A DNA stretch of 64,000 nt from positions 62,001-126,000 of the forward strand of contig JANQQL010000031.1 in assembly GCA_028289345.1 (NCBI GenBank), read 5' to 3'. The stretch is from Planctomycetota bacterium. GTDB lineage: Bacteria; Planctomycetota; B15-G4; SIAN01. The position numbers and the translations under genes are program-made. How positions within the stretch are numbered: position 1 is the first letter of the stretch; each line of letters begins with the position of its first letter. The notes below the pieces were generated by a model, which was not told the DNA's origin, searched no databases, and worked only from the letters and a program-made list of their open reading frames with translations. Below, piece by piece: positions 35,406-43,626 of the stretch.

Positions 35406-36448
35406 GGAGCTCCCCCACCACTTGGCACCGGCACCAACTCTCGCTTGCCGCCACCAATGGTTTCGACCACAGACACGGATGGATTCCCCGCGACACTCGA
35501 CGACTGGGGCGATTGACCAAACGCTCCGGAGAAGGGCGCGCGGGGCACCGAAGACGGGGTCTCACTGTCCAAGGGATCATCCGGCCGACCCGATCGCGCC
35601 AGGCACGTCACCTGCGCTTCGACGGAAAGGGCCTCCATCAGCGGCGCCACTTCATCAGGCTCAAGAGCGATCACCATCTCTTGCACGGGAATGGTTCGAC
35701 TCGTGGTGCCTTGGGTCAGGCTCGAGCTGGTGATCGGTACATGACGTGTCTCGAGCGGCGTCACGACCACCCCGCCTTGCACCAAGACATTGACCCGAGC
35801 CTGTTTGAAGGCTCCGTCCATGCGAGCCTGCATTTCCATTTGCTTGGCAAACAGTCCGCTGAAACCGGAGTTCTTCATTGCCTGGGCGTTGTCCACGGGA
35901 ACCGCCGCCACGATGTCGAACCGGTCGCCGGGCTGAAGACCCACAATCCCGAGAACCTTGTCGACGTCGACGCGCAACGCCCTCTTGCCAGCGGGCACAC
36001 CTGCGGCGAGGCCCGGTCGGGTTCCTTTGGGCAAGAAGTCTTTTTCAGTGAACACGTACCCCGGCGACTTTTCGTGCCCCAAAACCCGACCGACGATGTC
36101 CGCAGCACTGACTTTGATGCCGGCGGATTCCACCATGTCGTCGGACACGTCGGTGTAAGCCCACCGATTCCGAGTCCGGTCCCACAGATCATCGCGGGTG
36201 ATCTTTCGGTAGGCGGGAATGGCCCGTCCGGACACCAGCACACGCACGGTGCCTTCGGCCGGTCCCGACTCGGCAGCTTGCGGGTCCCGTTCCAAAGCGA
36301 ACACCTTGCGCAGGTCTCCGAAAGGAGTCGTCAGAGGGCGGCCAGTCACGATGCCGAAGAGTGCCCAACCGAGCACGCCAGCAAGCAGGACAAGGAAGAA
36401 GATCGTGCCAATGGGCCGGCGCCGAGGTCGCTGCATTTGGGTAATCAT
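35402..36448 (-). CDS. cpaB: Tad pilus assembly protein CpaB/RcpC
   Basis: A 348-residue protein with an N-terminal TM segment (IGTIFFLVLLAGVLGWALFG) and a periplasmic SAF domain (TVRVLVSGRAIPAYRKITRD, then GYVFTEKDFLPKGTRPGLAA). A RcpC-type beta domain follows (RALRVDVDKVLGIVGLQPGD, RFDIVAAVPVDN). RcpC/CpaB associates with the outer-membrane secretin and is thought to gate it. The C-terminal 60 residues are Pro/Ser/Gly-rich and not conserved. Adjacent genes are tadE upstream and tadG downstream with an overlap. Confidence 0.93.
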   Translation of the reverse strand: MITQMQRPRRRPIGTIFFLVLLAGVLGWALFGIVTGRPLTTPFGDLRKVFALERDPQAAESGPAEGTVRVLVSGRAIPAYRKITRDDLWDRTRNRWAYTDVSDDMVESAGIKVSAADIVGRVLGHEKSPGYVFTEKDFLPKGTRPGLAAGVPAGKRALRVDVDKVLGIVGLQPGDRFDIVAAVPVDNAQAMKNSGFSGLFAKQMEMQARMDGAFKQARVNVLVQGGVVVTPLETRHVPITSSSLTQGTTSRTIPVQEMVIALEPDEVAPLMEALSVEAQVTCLARSGRPDDPLDSETPSSVPRAPFSGAFGQSPQSSSVAGNPSVSVVETIGGGKRELVPVPSGGGAP

Positions 36449-36455
36449 GGGGAAC

Positions 36456-37340
36456 TCATGGGGTGGTCGGGGCGAGGAAGACCTCGCGCCGGAAAAGGGA
36501 CTGGGCGGTAATCAAACGACGGAAGGGTCGCAGCCGCTCACGTAGCGCCAAATGCTCGCCAAGTCCATATTCGCCCGAATAGGGGCCACCATCGGGGCCC
36601 GGTCCAACAATGGTTCGGGAGTCGAGGGCCGGCCCGGACACGGATCCGACCTTGAGGGGTTCGTTGGTCGTCACTTCACCACCATTCCCATCGTCTGTCA
36701 CGGTGACCTGGTACGCAGAGAAGACCGCCGATTGGTAGGGAACGTTGAGTCGGAGAGCGACTACTCCCCGGTCCGGCGAGGTCACGCTGAACGATCCCCC
36801 TCCGACCTCCTCCAGCACCGGAACGATGTCCACAGTTTCACTCGGCGCGTCAGGGTCCCGAGAGACCACCCGGGGGACCACGACCGTCAGTCCGCTCTGA
36901 CTGCTTGGAGAGGCGACCACGGCGCCCGGCATGTGAAGAATCCGGCGGGTCGAATCGCCGTTGGCCACCACCGAAGTGATCATGAGCGGACGCAATGCGC
37001 GATTGACCACCGGCATGGCGGCGAACCGTGCATCGAGAGCCGGCCCAGGTTCGTTGACATCGAGATCCACCGCCAGGTGATCCGGGCTGTAGACCGCTTG
37101 CCGAAACCCGGGGTCTGCCAAGGCTTGACCGAACGTGAAGTCGGCCGGAAGCGGGTAGAGCGCCATCTCTCGCGCAGCGAAACGGGCCGCGTCCTGGGCC
37201 GCCTGCACCAGGAACATCCACCGGCCCAGTCCGAGGATCGCCGCCATCAACAGGTAAAGGGCGATCGCCACCAGAGCAAACTCGACCAGAGCTGCTCCGC
37301 GGTTGGAACGGGAACCAGGGAGGGTCTTGAGGCGACGCAC
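36456..37340 (-). CDS. tadE: TadE-like pseudopilin
   Basis: A 294-residue protein with the TadE-family start: RRLKTLPGSRSNRGAALVEF then ALVAIALYLLMAAILGLGRW, a Gly before a hydrophobic helix with Glu at +5 (prepilin peptidase-like site RG/AALVE). The rest is a larger extracellular part than usual for TadE (about 150 residues). GTG 37340 is chosen because it comes two bases after the peptidase stop. It probably is a minor pseudopilin processed by the neighbouring CpaA. Confidence 0.82.
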   Translation of the reverse strand: MRRLKTLPGSRSNRGAALVEFALVAIALYLLMAAILGLGRWMFLVQAAQDAARFAAREMALYPLPADFTFGQALADPGFRQAVYSPDHLAVDLDVNEPGPALDARFAAMPVVNRALRPLMITSVVANGDSTRRILHMPGAVVASPSSQSGLTVVVPRVVSRDPDAPSETVDIVPVLEEVGGGSFSVTSPDRGVVALRLNVPYQSAVFSAYQVTVTDDGNGGEVTTNEPLKVGSVSGPALDSRTIVGPGPDGGPYSGEYGLGEHLALRERLRPFRRLITAQSLFRREVFLAPTTP

Positions 37341-37342
37341 GT

Positions 37343-37753
37343 TCAGCGAATCCAAAACACAGGCAGCAGGAGGATCAAGCCGAGGAACATTGCCGGAGCG
37401 TAGGGAATCTCTCGATGACCGCGACGCCAGGCAACCACGGCGAAGATGCCCCCCACCAAGCCGGTGGCGATCAAGAACGGTAGTAGGGCCTGAAATCCTA
37501 GCACCGAACCGAGAGCGGTCAGGAGTTTGACGTCGCCCCCTCCCATGCCACCGAGGGCGAAGAAGGCGACGGACACGACGAAGGCGACTCCACAGCCCAG
37601 AAGGATGTCCGTCCAGGAAACAGGATGCCAGCCGCTCAGCTTCGCCGTCACTGCAACCAACAGAAGAACCACACTCAGGCTGTCCGGGATCTCGCGGCGG
37701 CGAAGATCGACGGCAGTGGCCAGTCCCAGCGCGACGAGTGCGACCCAGTACAC
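37343..37753 (-). CDS. cpaA: Prepilin peptidase CpaA/TadV
   Basis: A 136-residue aspartyl protease of the inner membrane, the short Tad-type without the methylase domain. It starts at GTG 37753 and has four TM segments. The two catalytic aspartates are visible: Asp16 in AVDLRRREIPD and Asp74 in the GxGD motif, GMGGGDVKLLTALGSVLG. It cleaves the leader of Flp pilin and the TadE/G pseudopilins. Placed directly downstream of the flp pilin gene, across a strong hairpin. Confidence 0.95.
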   Translation of the reverse strand: MYWVALVALGLATAVDLRRREIPDSLSVVLLLVAVTAKLSGWHPVSWTDILLGCGVAFVVSVAFFALGGMGGGDVKLLTALGSVLGFQALLPFLIATGLVGGIFAVVAWRRGHREIPYAPAMFLGLILLLPVFWIR

Positions 37754-37774
37754 GCACGATCACTCCGAAACGAA

Positions 37775-37810
37775 TTCGGGAAGGCCGGATGATGATCCGA
37801 CCTTCCCGAA
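37775..37810 (-). terminator. Strong hairpin after the pilin gene
   Basis: Arms at 37775-37790 and 37795-37810 form a 16-bp stem with one G-U pair and a 4-base loop, 24 bases after the flp stop. A U-containing stretch follows on the minus strand (TTCGTTTC). It is the most stable simple hairpin I saw in the window. Such structures protect pilin mRNA or partially stop transcription, giving more pilin than downstream products. Confidence 0.7.
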
Positions 37811-37834
37811 AATCCAGCTTGGAAAAAACCAGTC

Positions 37835-38167
37835 TTACTGCTCCAAGACCAGCGCGTCGAGGCCCGCCAGGCCGAGGTTGTTGCCCAGGCGCGGAGTGTC
37901 GACGTTGGTGGTCGAGATGGTGGAGATGTCGATACCGATTTGTCCGGTGTCGGCACCGGTGGTCTCGATGATCTTACCGCTGGCGATCGGGCCGTTGTCG
38001 TCGGCGTGGGCGCCCGGCATGATCGACGCGACGGCCGAGATCATGTCACTGGTCTTGTGACCGAAGACGGCGACGCCCGCCGCCGCAACCAGGGAAACAC
38101 CAGCGGCCAGCAGGGAGTACTCGAGAAGGGCCGCACCCCGGCGGCAGCGAAACAGCTTGCGAATCAT
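37835..38167 (-). CDS. flp: Flp/Fap-type major pilin (extended)
   Basis: A 110-residue type IVb prepilin from ATG 38167. It has a short basic leader ending at Gly11, then AALLEYSLLAAGVSLVAAAG, with Glu at +5 and Tyr at +6 of the mature protein, the Flp hallmark. The hydrophobic helix runs to about residue 35. Ordinary Flp pilins are 50-70 residues; here a 50-residue C-terminal part (DTGQIGIDISTISTTN...) is added, which would be exposed on the pilus. Two hairpins flank the gene. Confidence 0.88.
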   Translation of the reverse strand: MIRKLFRCRRGAALLEYSLLAAGVSLVAAAGVAVFGHKTSDMISAVASIMPGAHADDNGPIASGKIIETTGADTGQIGIDISTISTTNVDTPRLGNNLGLAGLDALVLEQ

Positions 38168-38229
38168 CTTTGTGTTCTCCGTATACGAAAATCGGGTTTT
38201 TCCATCCGTGGGGGAATGCTTGGAAGACA

Positions 38230-38262
38230 ACGACCCCGAGCCCCCCGAGGACCCGGAGTCGT
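38230..38262 (-). other. Hairpin between the secretin and pilin genes
   Basis: Arms 38230-38240 and 38252-38262 pair over 11 bp in the minus-strand RNA (two G-U pairs), with an 11-base loop, starting six bases after the secretin stop codon. Downstream is moderately U-rich (GTTGTCTTCC). Candidate processing site or partial terminator that separates the secretin from the pilin message. Confidence 0.5.
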
Positions 38263-38267
38263 CGCAG

Positions 38268-40355
38268 TTACTCTGCTCTGGTCAGAAAATGCCGCTGATC
38301 CGTGAGGGGTTCCTGGTTTTCAGGAGTTTCGTCCCCTTCGTTCGGTTCTCGCACAGGGTGGTAGGGCTCCAGCTGACTCAAGCAAAGGTCGAGCACGTCT
38401 CCCGGATCGGGAAACGCCCACAACCCCGCGTCGGGCCGCTCGGGCCTCACGATCACCGGGTTCAACACGATCACCAGCTCCAGATCCTCGGCCTGGGCAG
38501 TCTCACTGCGGAACAGCCAGCCCAGCCCGGGGATGTCGCCAAGGATCGGCAACTTGCCCTGGGCCGACGTGTCTCGGCTGGAGATCAGCCCGCCGATCAT
38601 CATGGCCTCGCCGTCGCGCAGTCGGGTGTGGGTCCGAGCGGCGCGACTTTCGAAAGCCGTGGTGGCGATGCCAGAACCGGTGGCATCCAGAATCTGCTCC
38701 GTGAGCTGGAAGTCTGGGAAAGACACTCGCGGCGTGATGTCGAGGGTCATCGTGTCGGTGCCGTGCTCCTCCACCAAAGGTCGAACTGCCAGTTGCACGC
38801 CGAACTCAATGAACTCGACGCTGCTGAGGACCTGGTCGGTGCCTCCGCCCACCGTCAGGTTGAGCACGATGGGAACCTGGCCCCCCACCTGGAAGATGGC
38901 CAGCTCTCCCGAAAGAACCGTCAGGGTCGGACGCGACAGAGCACGCGCAATCTCCTCGGTCACCAAGAGCTGGAACACGTTGTCGATGGCAAAGCCGCCG
39001 GTGACGTATTGCAGCTGGTTGGCCAACCCACCGTCGAGAAAGCCGACCACGTCTTGAATGTCATCCGGATTGACGGGGCTCGCGCCAGTCCCTTGAAAGG
39101 TCTGCGCCAAAGGAGACGGCGACAGCGGATTCTGATCGAAGTCGGAGCCGATGATGCCGATGTCGTTGCTCCACTGGCGAAGCTTCGCCAAGTTGACCTC
39201 GTAGAGGCGCACATCCACTCGAACCAGTGGTAAGTGCTCCACGTCGATCAGGGCCAGAACCCGACCGCCGGCGGCTTCAATGACCTTGGCGCGACCGAGA
39301 TTCGCGCCGATCCGGTTGGAGAGAAGCAGTCCACTGTTCTGGGCCCCGCCGCCTCCGAACGCACCCGATGCCCCGCCTAGCTGGATATTGCCCACGCCAC
39401 CGCCCACGTTCGCGGATCCGAACAAGTCATCCACATCCGCAAGTCCGCCCGATTCGTCGGCGAGCACGCGCACTTGCCGGCGATCTCCATCGTCGGCGTC
39501 ATCTCCGAGAACAATGCCCGAAGCCAAAAACAGGATTCGCGACAAGGTCACTTGGTCCGGGACCGACCCTTCCAACACGAACAAGTCCGTCGCATCGTCG
39601 GGAATCGGTCCGCTCTCGACCCGGCGGACCGTGACGTCATCTCCCACCAGAGGGTCAATGGCGAGTCGGATCTTTTCGTCCGTCCGCAGGGGGAAGTTCT
39701 CGAGCCGAATGAAGTTGATCACGGCGAGATCTCTTCGCTCGGAGCGACGCCTGGCGTCGTTTCCGGTGCCAGGTCGCACCGTGGCGGCAGCGTCGCCCTC
39801 GGCGGAAGCGGCCACCAACGCCGTGATCCCCGCCTCCCCGCGTCCCGAGTTGGACGCCAAGTAGACCCGAGCAGCGTTCTCGGCAGCCGTGGAGTAGGAA
39901 ACGTCGGGCACGGTGCCGCGAAGAACCAGAGCCTCGCGATCCGGTGCAACCTCCGCGACGATGCCGGGATGGATCTCGGCCAGCGCTTCCCGCAGCACGG
40001 TCAGGTCCGGCTGCACGGAGAAGTTGAATTGCTGAATCGAACCGTCCGCGAACCAGACCACCAGGCTCGTGCTGCCGATGGACTCGCCAAGCACAAGTAG
40101 CTCGCGACTGGTGAGGACCTCGGCGGTCAGCGTCTCTTCCCGCCCCACCGCCACTCGGGTGATGTCCCGGTCGAAGACCAAGCGGTCGTGAGTCGCCTCG
40201 ATGAGCTGGCGCTGGGTCTCGAGGACTCTGGATTCCCCGGACGGAGCGGGAGCGGCTTGGCCCAAAGCTCGGGACGTGGCCGTCCCCAAGACGAGCGGAC
40301 TCACCAGGAGGGTGGCCCAAACAGCGGCGGCTGCATTCGCTCGGTGCATTCCCAT
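38268..40355 (-). CDS. cpaC: Tad secretin CpaC/RcpA
   Basis: A 695-residue outer-membrane secretin for Flp pilus export. A signal peptide covers about residues 1-33. A pilus-secretin N-domain follows (about 50-120; DRDITRVAVGREETLTAEVL, LLVLGESIGSTSLVVWF), then a BON-like segment (LREALAEIHPGIVAEVAPD). The secretin domain lies in the C-terminal part: DVEHLPLVRVDVRLYEVNLA, LSRPTLTVLSGELAIFQVGG, and the signature MMIGGLISSRDTSAQGKLPI, LGDIPGLGWLFRS. A Gly-rich insertion lies near the middle. It is the first gene of the Tad operon; the upstream 294 bases hold the probable promoter. Confidence 0.95.
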   Translation of the reverse strand: MGMHRANAAAAVWATLLVSPLVLGTATSRALGQAAPAPSGESRVLETQRQLIEATHDRLVFDRDITRVAVGREETLTAEVLTSRELLVLGESIGSTSLVVWFADGSIQQFNFSVQPDLTVLREALAEIHPGIVAEVAPDREALVLRGTVPDVSYSTAAENAARVYLASNSGRGEAGITALVAASAEGDAAATVRPGTGNDARRRSERRDLAVINFIRLENFPLRTDEKIRLAIDPLVGDDVTVRRVESGPIPDDATDLFVLEGSVPDQVTLSRILFLASGIVLGDDADDGDRRQVRVLADESGGLADVDDLFGSANVGGGVGNIQLGGASGAFGGGGAQNSGLLLSNRIGANLGRAKVIEAAGGRVLALIDVEHLPLVRVDVRLYEVNLAKLRQWSNDIGIIGSDFDQNPLSPSPLAQTFQGTGASPVNPDDIQDVVGFLDGGLANQLQYVTGGFAIDNVFQLLVTEEIARALSRPTLTVLSGELAIFQVGGQVPIVLNLTVGGGTDQVLSSVEFIEFGVQLAVRPLVEEHGTDTMTLDITPRVSFPDFQLTEQILDATGSGIATTAFESRAARTHTRLRDGEAMMIGGLISSRDTSAQGKLPILGDIPGLGWLFRSETAQAEDLELVIVLNPVIVRPERPDAGLWAFPDPGDVLDLCLSQLEPYHPVREPNEGDETPENQEPLTDQRHFLTRAE

Positions 40356-40414
40356 GGACGCGACTCAATTTGAGAAGAGGAAACAGAGTGTCGTCGGGGA
40401 ATGCCTCCCGCGGA

Positions 40415-40474
40415 TCGGGAGTTCCCGAGAAATCGCGCACAACTGGGCTGGGCCGGGGATCCCCCGGGGGAATC
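40415..40474. promoter_or_regulatory. Palindromes upstream of the Tad operon
   Basis: TCGGGA-gt-TCCCGA (40415-40428) and, 30 bases on, GGGGATCCCC then CCCCCGGGGG, overlapping palindromes. They lie 60-110 bases ahead of the secretin start, within the only sizeable gap before the Tad operon, which makes them candidate operators. No clear -35/-10 pair was recognised. Confidence 0.4.
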
Positions 40475-40649
40475 CGACCGGACGGAGGTCACCAGAAACC
40501 GGTCGGGGGCTCTGACCTTTCCGATCACCGCGACGCCTAGCGAGGACGCCCACGCCTCGAGAAAGCGAGTTCCAAAGAGACGGAGCTGGCGAAGACGGGC
40601 CCGCGACCTCAGGGGCCGAACGTTCGAAACTGGCCGCAAAGACTTTGAG

Positions 40650-40724
40650 TGGAGGCGGCACCCGGATTCGAACCGGGGAATCACGGATTTGCAATCCGTT
40701 GCCTTACCGCTTGGCCATGCCGCC
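40650..40724 (-). tRNA. tRNA-Cys (GCA)
   Basis: The minus strand folds as a cloverleaf: acceptor GGCGGCA (40724-40718) pairs with TGCCGCC (40660-40654). The anticodon stem ACGGA/TCCGT holds the loop TTGCAAA, anticodon GCA. The T-loop GTTCGAATC is intact. The discriminator base is U73 (40653), the main identity element for cysteinyl-tRNA synthetase, and CCA is encoded (40652-40650). The D-arm is short (GCGGTAAGG), as in many bacterial tRNA-Cys. Confidence 0.96.
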
Positions 40725-40738
40725 TCGGGAGGGCGAGA

Positions 40739-40767
40739 ACTATACGGAAACTCGTGTCCCTTGCCGA
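40739..40767 (-). promoter_or_regulatory. Likely tRNA-Cys promoter
   Basis: TATAGT on the minus strand (40744-40739) ends 14 bases before the mature tRNA 5' end, a suitable -10 position. Upstream at 17-18 bases is TTCGGC, a weak -35. Confidence 0.45.
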
Positions 40768-40777
40768 AACTTCGTGC

Positions 40778-40797
40778 CGGGGTTTCCGCGAACCCCG
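40778..40797 (-). terminator. Hairpin after trxB
   Basis: CGGGGTT (40778-40784) and AACCCCG (40791-40797) form a 7-bp stem with a 6-base loop, 90 bases past the trxB stop. The following minus-strand sequence (GCACGAAGTTTCGG) is not a real U-run, so it is a weak candidate. Confidence 0.35.
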
Positions 40798-40888
40798 ACG
40801 GGTCATGCAGCGCGAGCGTGGGCAGTCGCCCGCGGTTGGGGCAGGTGGATCGCCGCCCCCCCAACCCCAGGCGACGGGGCCGGCCGCT

Positions 40889-41830
40889 TCACTCCTGGGA
40901 TTCCAACCAGCGCTCGGCGTCGATGGCGGCCATGCAACCGGTGCCGGCGGCGGTGACGGCCTGGCGGTAGATGGCGTCCTGGACGTCGCCGCAGGCGAAC
41001 ACGCCTTCGACGCTGGTGTAGGTACTACCCTTCTGAGTCAACAGGTAGCCGGCCTTGTCCATCTCCAACTTGCCCTGGAACAACTCGGTGTTGGGCTTGT
41101 GGCCGATGGCGACGAACATTCCGCCGCAGGCGAACTCGGTCTTCTCGCCATTCTGGGTGTTTTCGAGTTCGACGGCGCGGATGCGATTGTCGCCGTCGGT
41201 GTCCAGCACGTCGGTGACCACGCTGTTCCACACGAACTCGATCTTGTCGTTGTTGCGAGCGCGGTCCTGCATGATTTTGGACGCGCGCAGCTCGTCGCGA
41301 CGGTGCACGATCGAGACCTTGCTGGCAAACTTGGTAAGGAAGGTGGCTTCTTCCATGGCGGTGTCTCCGCCGCCGATGACCACCAGTTCCTTGTCCTTGT
41401 AGAAGAAGCCATCGCAAGTGGCGCAAGCCGAGATGCCCCCTCCGGCGTCACGAATGCGCGCCTCGGAGTCGAGCCCGAGCCAACGCGCTTCCGCGCCGGT
41501 GGCGATGATCAGGGTGTCGCTGGTGTACTCGTCCCCGCTGGAGGTTTTGAGGGTGAACGGCCGCTTGGAAAGGTCGACCTCGGTGGCCCACGCCTTGACG
41601 ATGTTGGTGCCGAAGCGAACCACCTGCTTCTCGAAGATCTCCATCATCTCCGGCCCCTGAATCCCTTCCGGGAACCCGGGGTAGTTTTCGACTTCGGTGG
41701 TCAAGGTGAGCTGACCGCCGGGTTGGGGACCGTGCAGCAGGGTCGGCTCGAGGTTGGCGCGCGCCGTGTAGAGCGCCGCGGTGTAGCCCGCAGGACCGGA
41801 GCCGAGGATCAAGACTTTCGAGTGAGCCAT
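40889..41830 (-). CDS. trxB: Thioredoxin reductase
   Basis: A 313-residue low-molecular-weight thioredoxin reductase (FAD, NADPH). FAD site: VLILGSGPAGYTAALY (6-21). Redox pair Cys136-Cys139 in GISACATCDG. NADPH site: LVVIGGGDTAMEEATFL followed by HRRDELRASK. C-terminal FAD block: VFACGDVQDAIYRQAVTAAG. ATG 41830 fits the family N-terminus. It keeps cytoplasmic thioredoxin reduced. It lies downstream of pepA with a 245-base gap and probably its own promoter. Confidence 0.97.
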   Translation of the reverse strand: MAHSKVLILGSGPAGYTAALYTARANLEPTLLHGPQPGGQLTLTTEVENYPGFPEGIQGPEMMEIFEKQVVRFGTNIVKAWATEVDLSKRPFTLKTSSGDEYTSDTLIIATGAEARWLGLDSEARIRDAGGGISACATCDGFFYKDKELVVIGGGDTAMEEATFLTKFASKVSIVHRRDELRASKIMQDRARNNDKIEFVWNSVVTDVLDTDGDNRIRAVELENTQNGEKTEFACGGMFVAIGHKPNTELFQGKLEMDKAGYLLTQKGSTYTSVEGVFACGDVQDAIYRQAVTAAGTGCMAAIDAERWLESQE

Positions 41831-41926
41831 GGGTTCGTTCGTTTCACTATTGGTTGTGGGAGGGGCCAGGCCAATCGGGTGAGCCAACCGGGGGCCCTTG
41901 GTGCTTCAAACCATCGAGCCCGGGAC

Positions 41927-41966
41927 ATTTTAATACGCCCCAAGGAATCGCCGGTTCCGAGAACCG
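41927..41966 (-). promoter_or_regulatory. Probable trxB promoter region
   Basis: TAAAAT on the minus strand (41932-41927, in GTATTAAAAT) stands out in GC-rich surroundings about 100 bases before the trxB start. Just upstream CGGTTC-cga-GAACCG (41952-41966) forms a tight dyad in the -35 area. A plausible promoter with an overlapping operator or an upstream hairpin. Confidence 0.38.
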
Positions 41967-42075
41967 ACTGCTGGCACGACAGGCACGCCGAGCCGGATCC
42001 CCCGAACGCTGCCCCCGCCCCTGGCCCCGTGAGGCAACACAGTCACCGGGGAAACGCGGCGAGTTCGCGCTTTGG

Positions 42076-43536
42076 TTAGTTCAGATTCTCCAAGAAGCGG
42101 AGCAGGGTCCGGACCTTGGTTCCGGTCGCTCCGCCTTCGTAGTACTCACGCTTGGGCATGTCCCAACCCGTGCCGGCAATGTCCAGATGGGCGTGCTTCA
42201 AGTCGCCGGCGAACTTCTTCAGGAACGCGAACGCGGTGACGGCACCGCCCCAGCGTCCTCCAGCGTTCTTGATATCCGCCACCGTCGATCTCATTTCTTC
42301 TTGGTAGTCATCCCAGTGCGGCAGCGGCCAGGCCGGTTCGTGGGTTTCCTTGGAGGCTTCCAACAACCGATCGCGCAGATCGTCGGAAGCACTGAAGAGT
42401 CCGGTGGCGCGATGGCCCAAGGCCACCACACACGCTCCAGTCAAGGTGGCCAGGTCGATGGTGTAGTCCGGCTTCAACTCCTGGGCCCTGCCCAACGCGT
42501 CCGCCAGGATCAAGCGTCCTTCGGCATCGGTGTTGATCACTTCGATGGTGATGCCGCCGTAGCTCTTGATCACGTCGCCCGGCTTCAGCGCCGAACCACT
42601 CGGCATGTTGTCGGTGGAGGGCACCAGTCCGAACACCCGCACTCCGGCGGGACGCAACCGACCGATGGCTTTCATGGTGGCGAGCACCGTCGCCCCCCCA
42701 CACATGTCGAACTTCATCTCTTCCATGCCGCCCGGCGGTTTCAAGGAAATCCCTCCGGAGTCGAAGGTCAATCCCTTGCCCACCAGACACACGGTCTTCT
42801 TGTACGAGCGCGGACGGTACTCCATCTCGAGAAACACCGGCGGTTCCGTCGAACCGGCGTTGACCCCGAGGAGCCCGCCGAACTTGCGCTTCTTCAGCTC
42901 CGGCAGGCGAATCACTTTGCAGGTCACCCCACCCGCAGCGCCGATCTTGCGCGCCTCTTTGGCGAACATTGCCGGAGTGGCCACGTTGCCCGGGGAATTA
43001 CCCAGATCGCGGGCGAAGCACTGGGCCTCGGCACCGATGCTGCCGCGTTTCAGTCCCGCGCTGAACTTGGAGTCCGCTTTCGGCAGATAAACCGCGGCGG
43101 ACTTCAATTTCACCAGCTTCTTGTCGGGCGCCTTCAAGCCGTGGTAGTGATAGCCACCGAGCACCAGCCCCTCTCCCACCGCAATTCCCGTTTCTTGGGA
43201 ATTCGGTGTCGCCAGCGGAGGCAGCGCCAAAGACACGGTCGCCGCTTTGCATTGACGAGCTTTCTGGGTCGCGGCCGCCGCGGCTCGGCGCAGGGTTTCC
43301 GCGTCGATCTTCTTCTTGTCGCCGAGTCCGACGAACAGCACTCGCTGCTTGCCATGGTAGGCCAACAGCTTCTGCAGCTTGTCGCCGGCGAAGTCCTTGA
43401 GCTTGACCGGAACGTCCAAGGCTCCGCGCAAGCCCGCGCTGAGCCACGGGGCTTTCCAATCCTTGGCCGGCACCAGCACGGCCAGCAGCTCGGAACGATC
43501 TTTGTCGAGCGCCGTTCGCGCCACGCTGATCTTCAT
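42076..43536 (-). CDS. pepA: Leucyl aminopeptidase, M17 family
   Basis: A 486-residue cytosolic dimetal aminopeptidase. The catalytic domain (from about residue 170) has VGKGLTFDSGGISLKPPGGM with metal-binding Lys and Asp, EEMKFDMCGGATVLATMKAI, and the family signature NTDAEGRLILADAL. TGACVVALGH follows, then the C-terminal HLDIAGTGW with GGATGTKVRTL. The N-terminal domain is less conserved. It releases N-terminal residues from peptides. It follows the class V aminotransferase gene by 90 bases on the same strand. Confidence 0.96.
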   Translation of the reverse strand: MKISVARTALDKDRSELLAVLVPAKDWKAPWLSAGLRGALDVPVKLKDFAGDKLQKLLAYHGKQRVLFVGLGDKKKIDAETLRRAAAAATQKARQCKAATVSLALPPLATPNSQETGIAVGEGLVLGGYHYHGLKAPDKKLVKLKSAAVYLPKADSKFSAGLKRGSIGAEAQCFARDLGNSPGNVATPAMFAKEARKIGAAGGVTCKVIRLPELKKRKFGGLLGVNAGSTEPPVFLEMEYRPRSYKKTVCLVGKGLTFDSGGISLKPPGGMEEMKFDMCGGATVLATMKAIGRLRPAGVRVFGLVPSTDNMPSGSALKPGDVIKSYGGITIEVINTDAEGRLILADALGRAQELKPDYTIDLATLTGACVVALGHRATGLFSASDDLRDRLLEASKETHEPAWPLPHWDDYQEEMRSTVADIKNAGGRWGGAVTAFAFLKKFAGDLKHAHLDIAGTGWDMPKREYYEGGATGTKVRTLLRFLENLN

Positions 43537-43626
43537 CGGTTTCCCCTCCCTGTCTTTGCGGCAACCGACGAACCACGAAGTCGTCGTCCCACAAAGTCAA
43601 TCGTCACCCTGGATGGGCAGCTCGCT

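Noticed and set aside
35033..36511. 492-codon plus-strand frame opposite cpaB and tadG
   Set aside because: Arg/Pro/His-rich antisense frame; the minus-strand genes carry clear Tad motifs and coupled overlaps.
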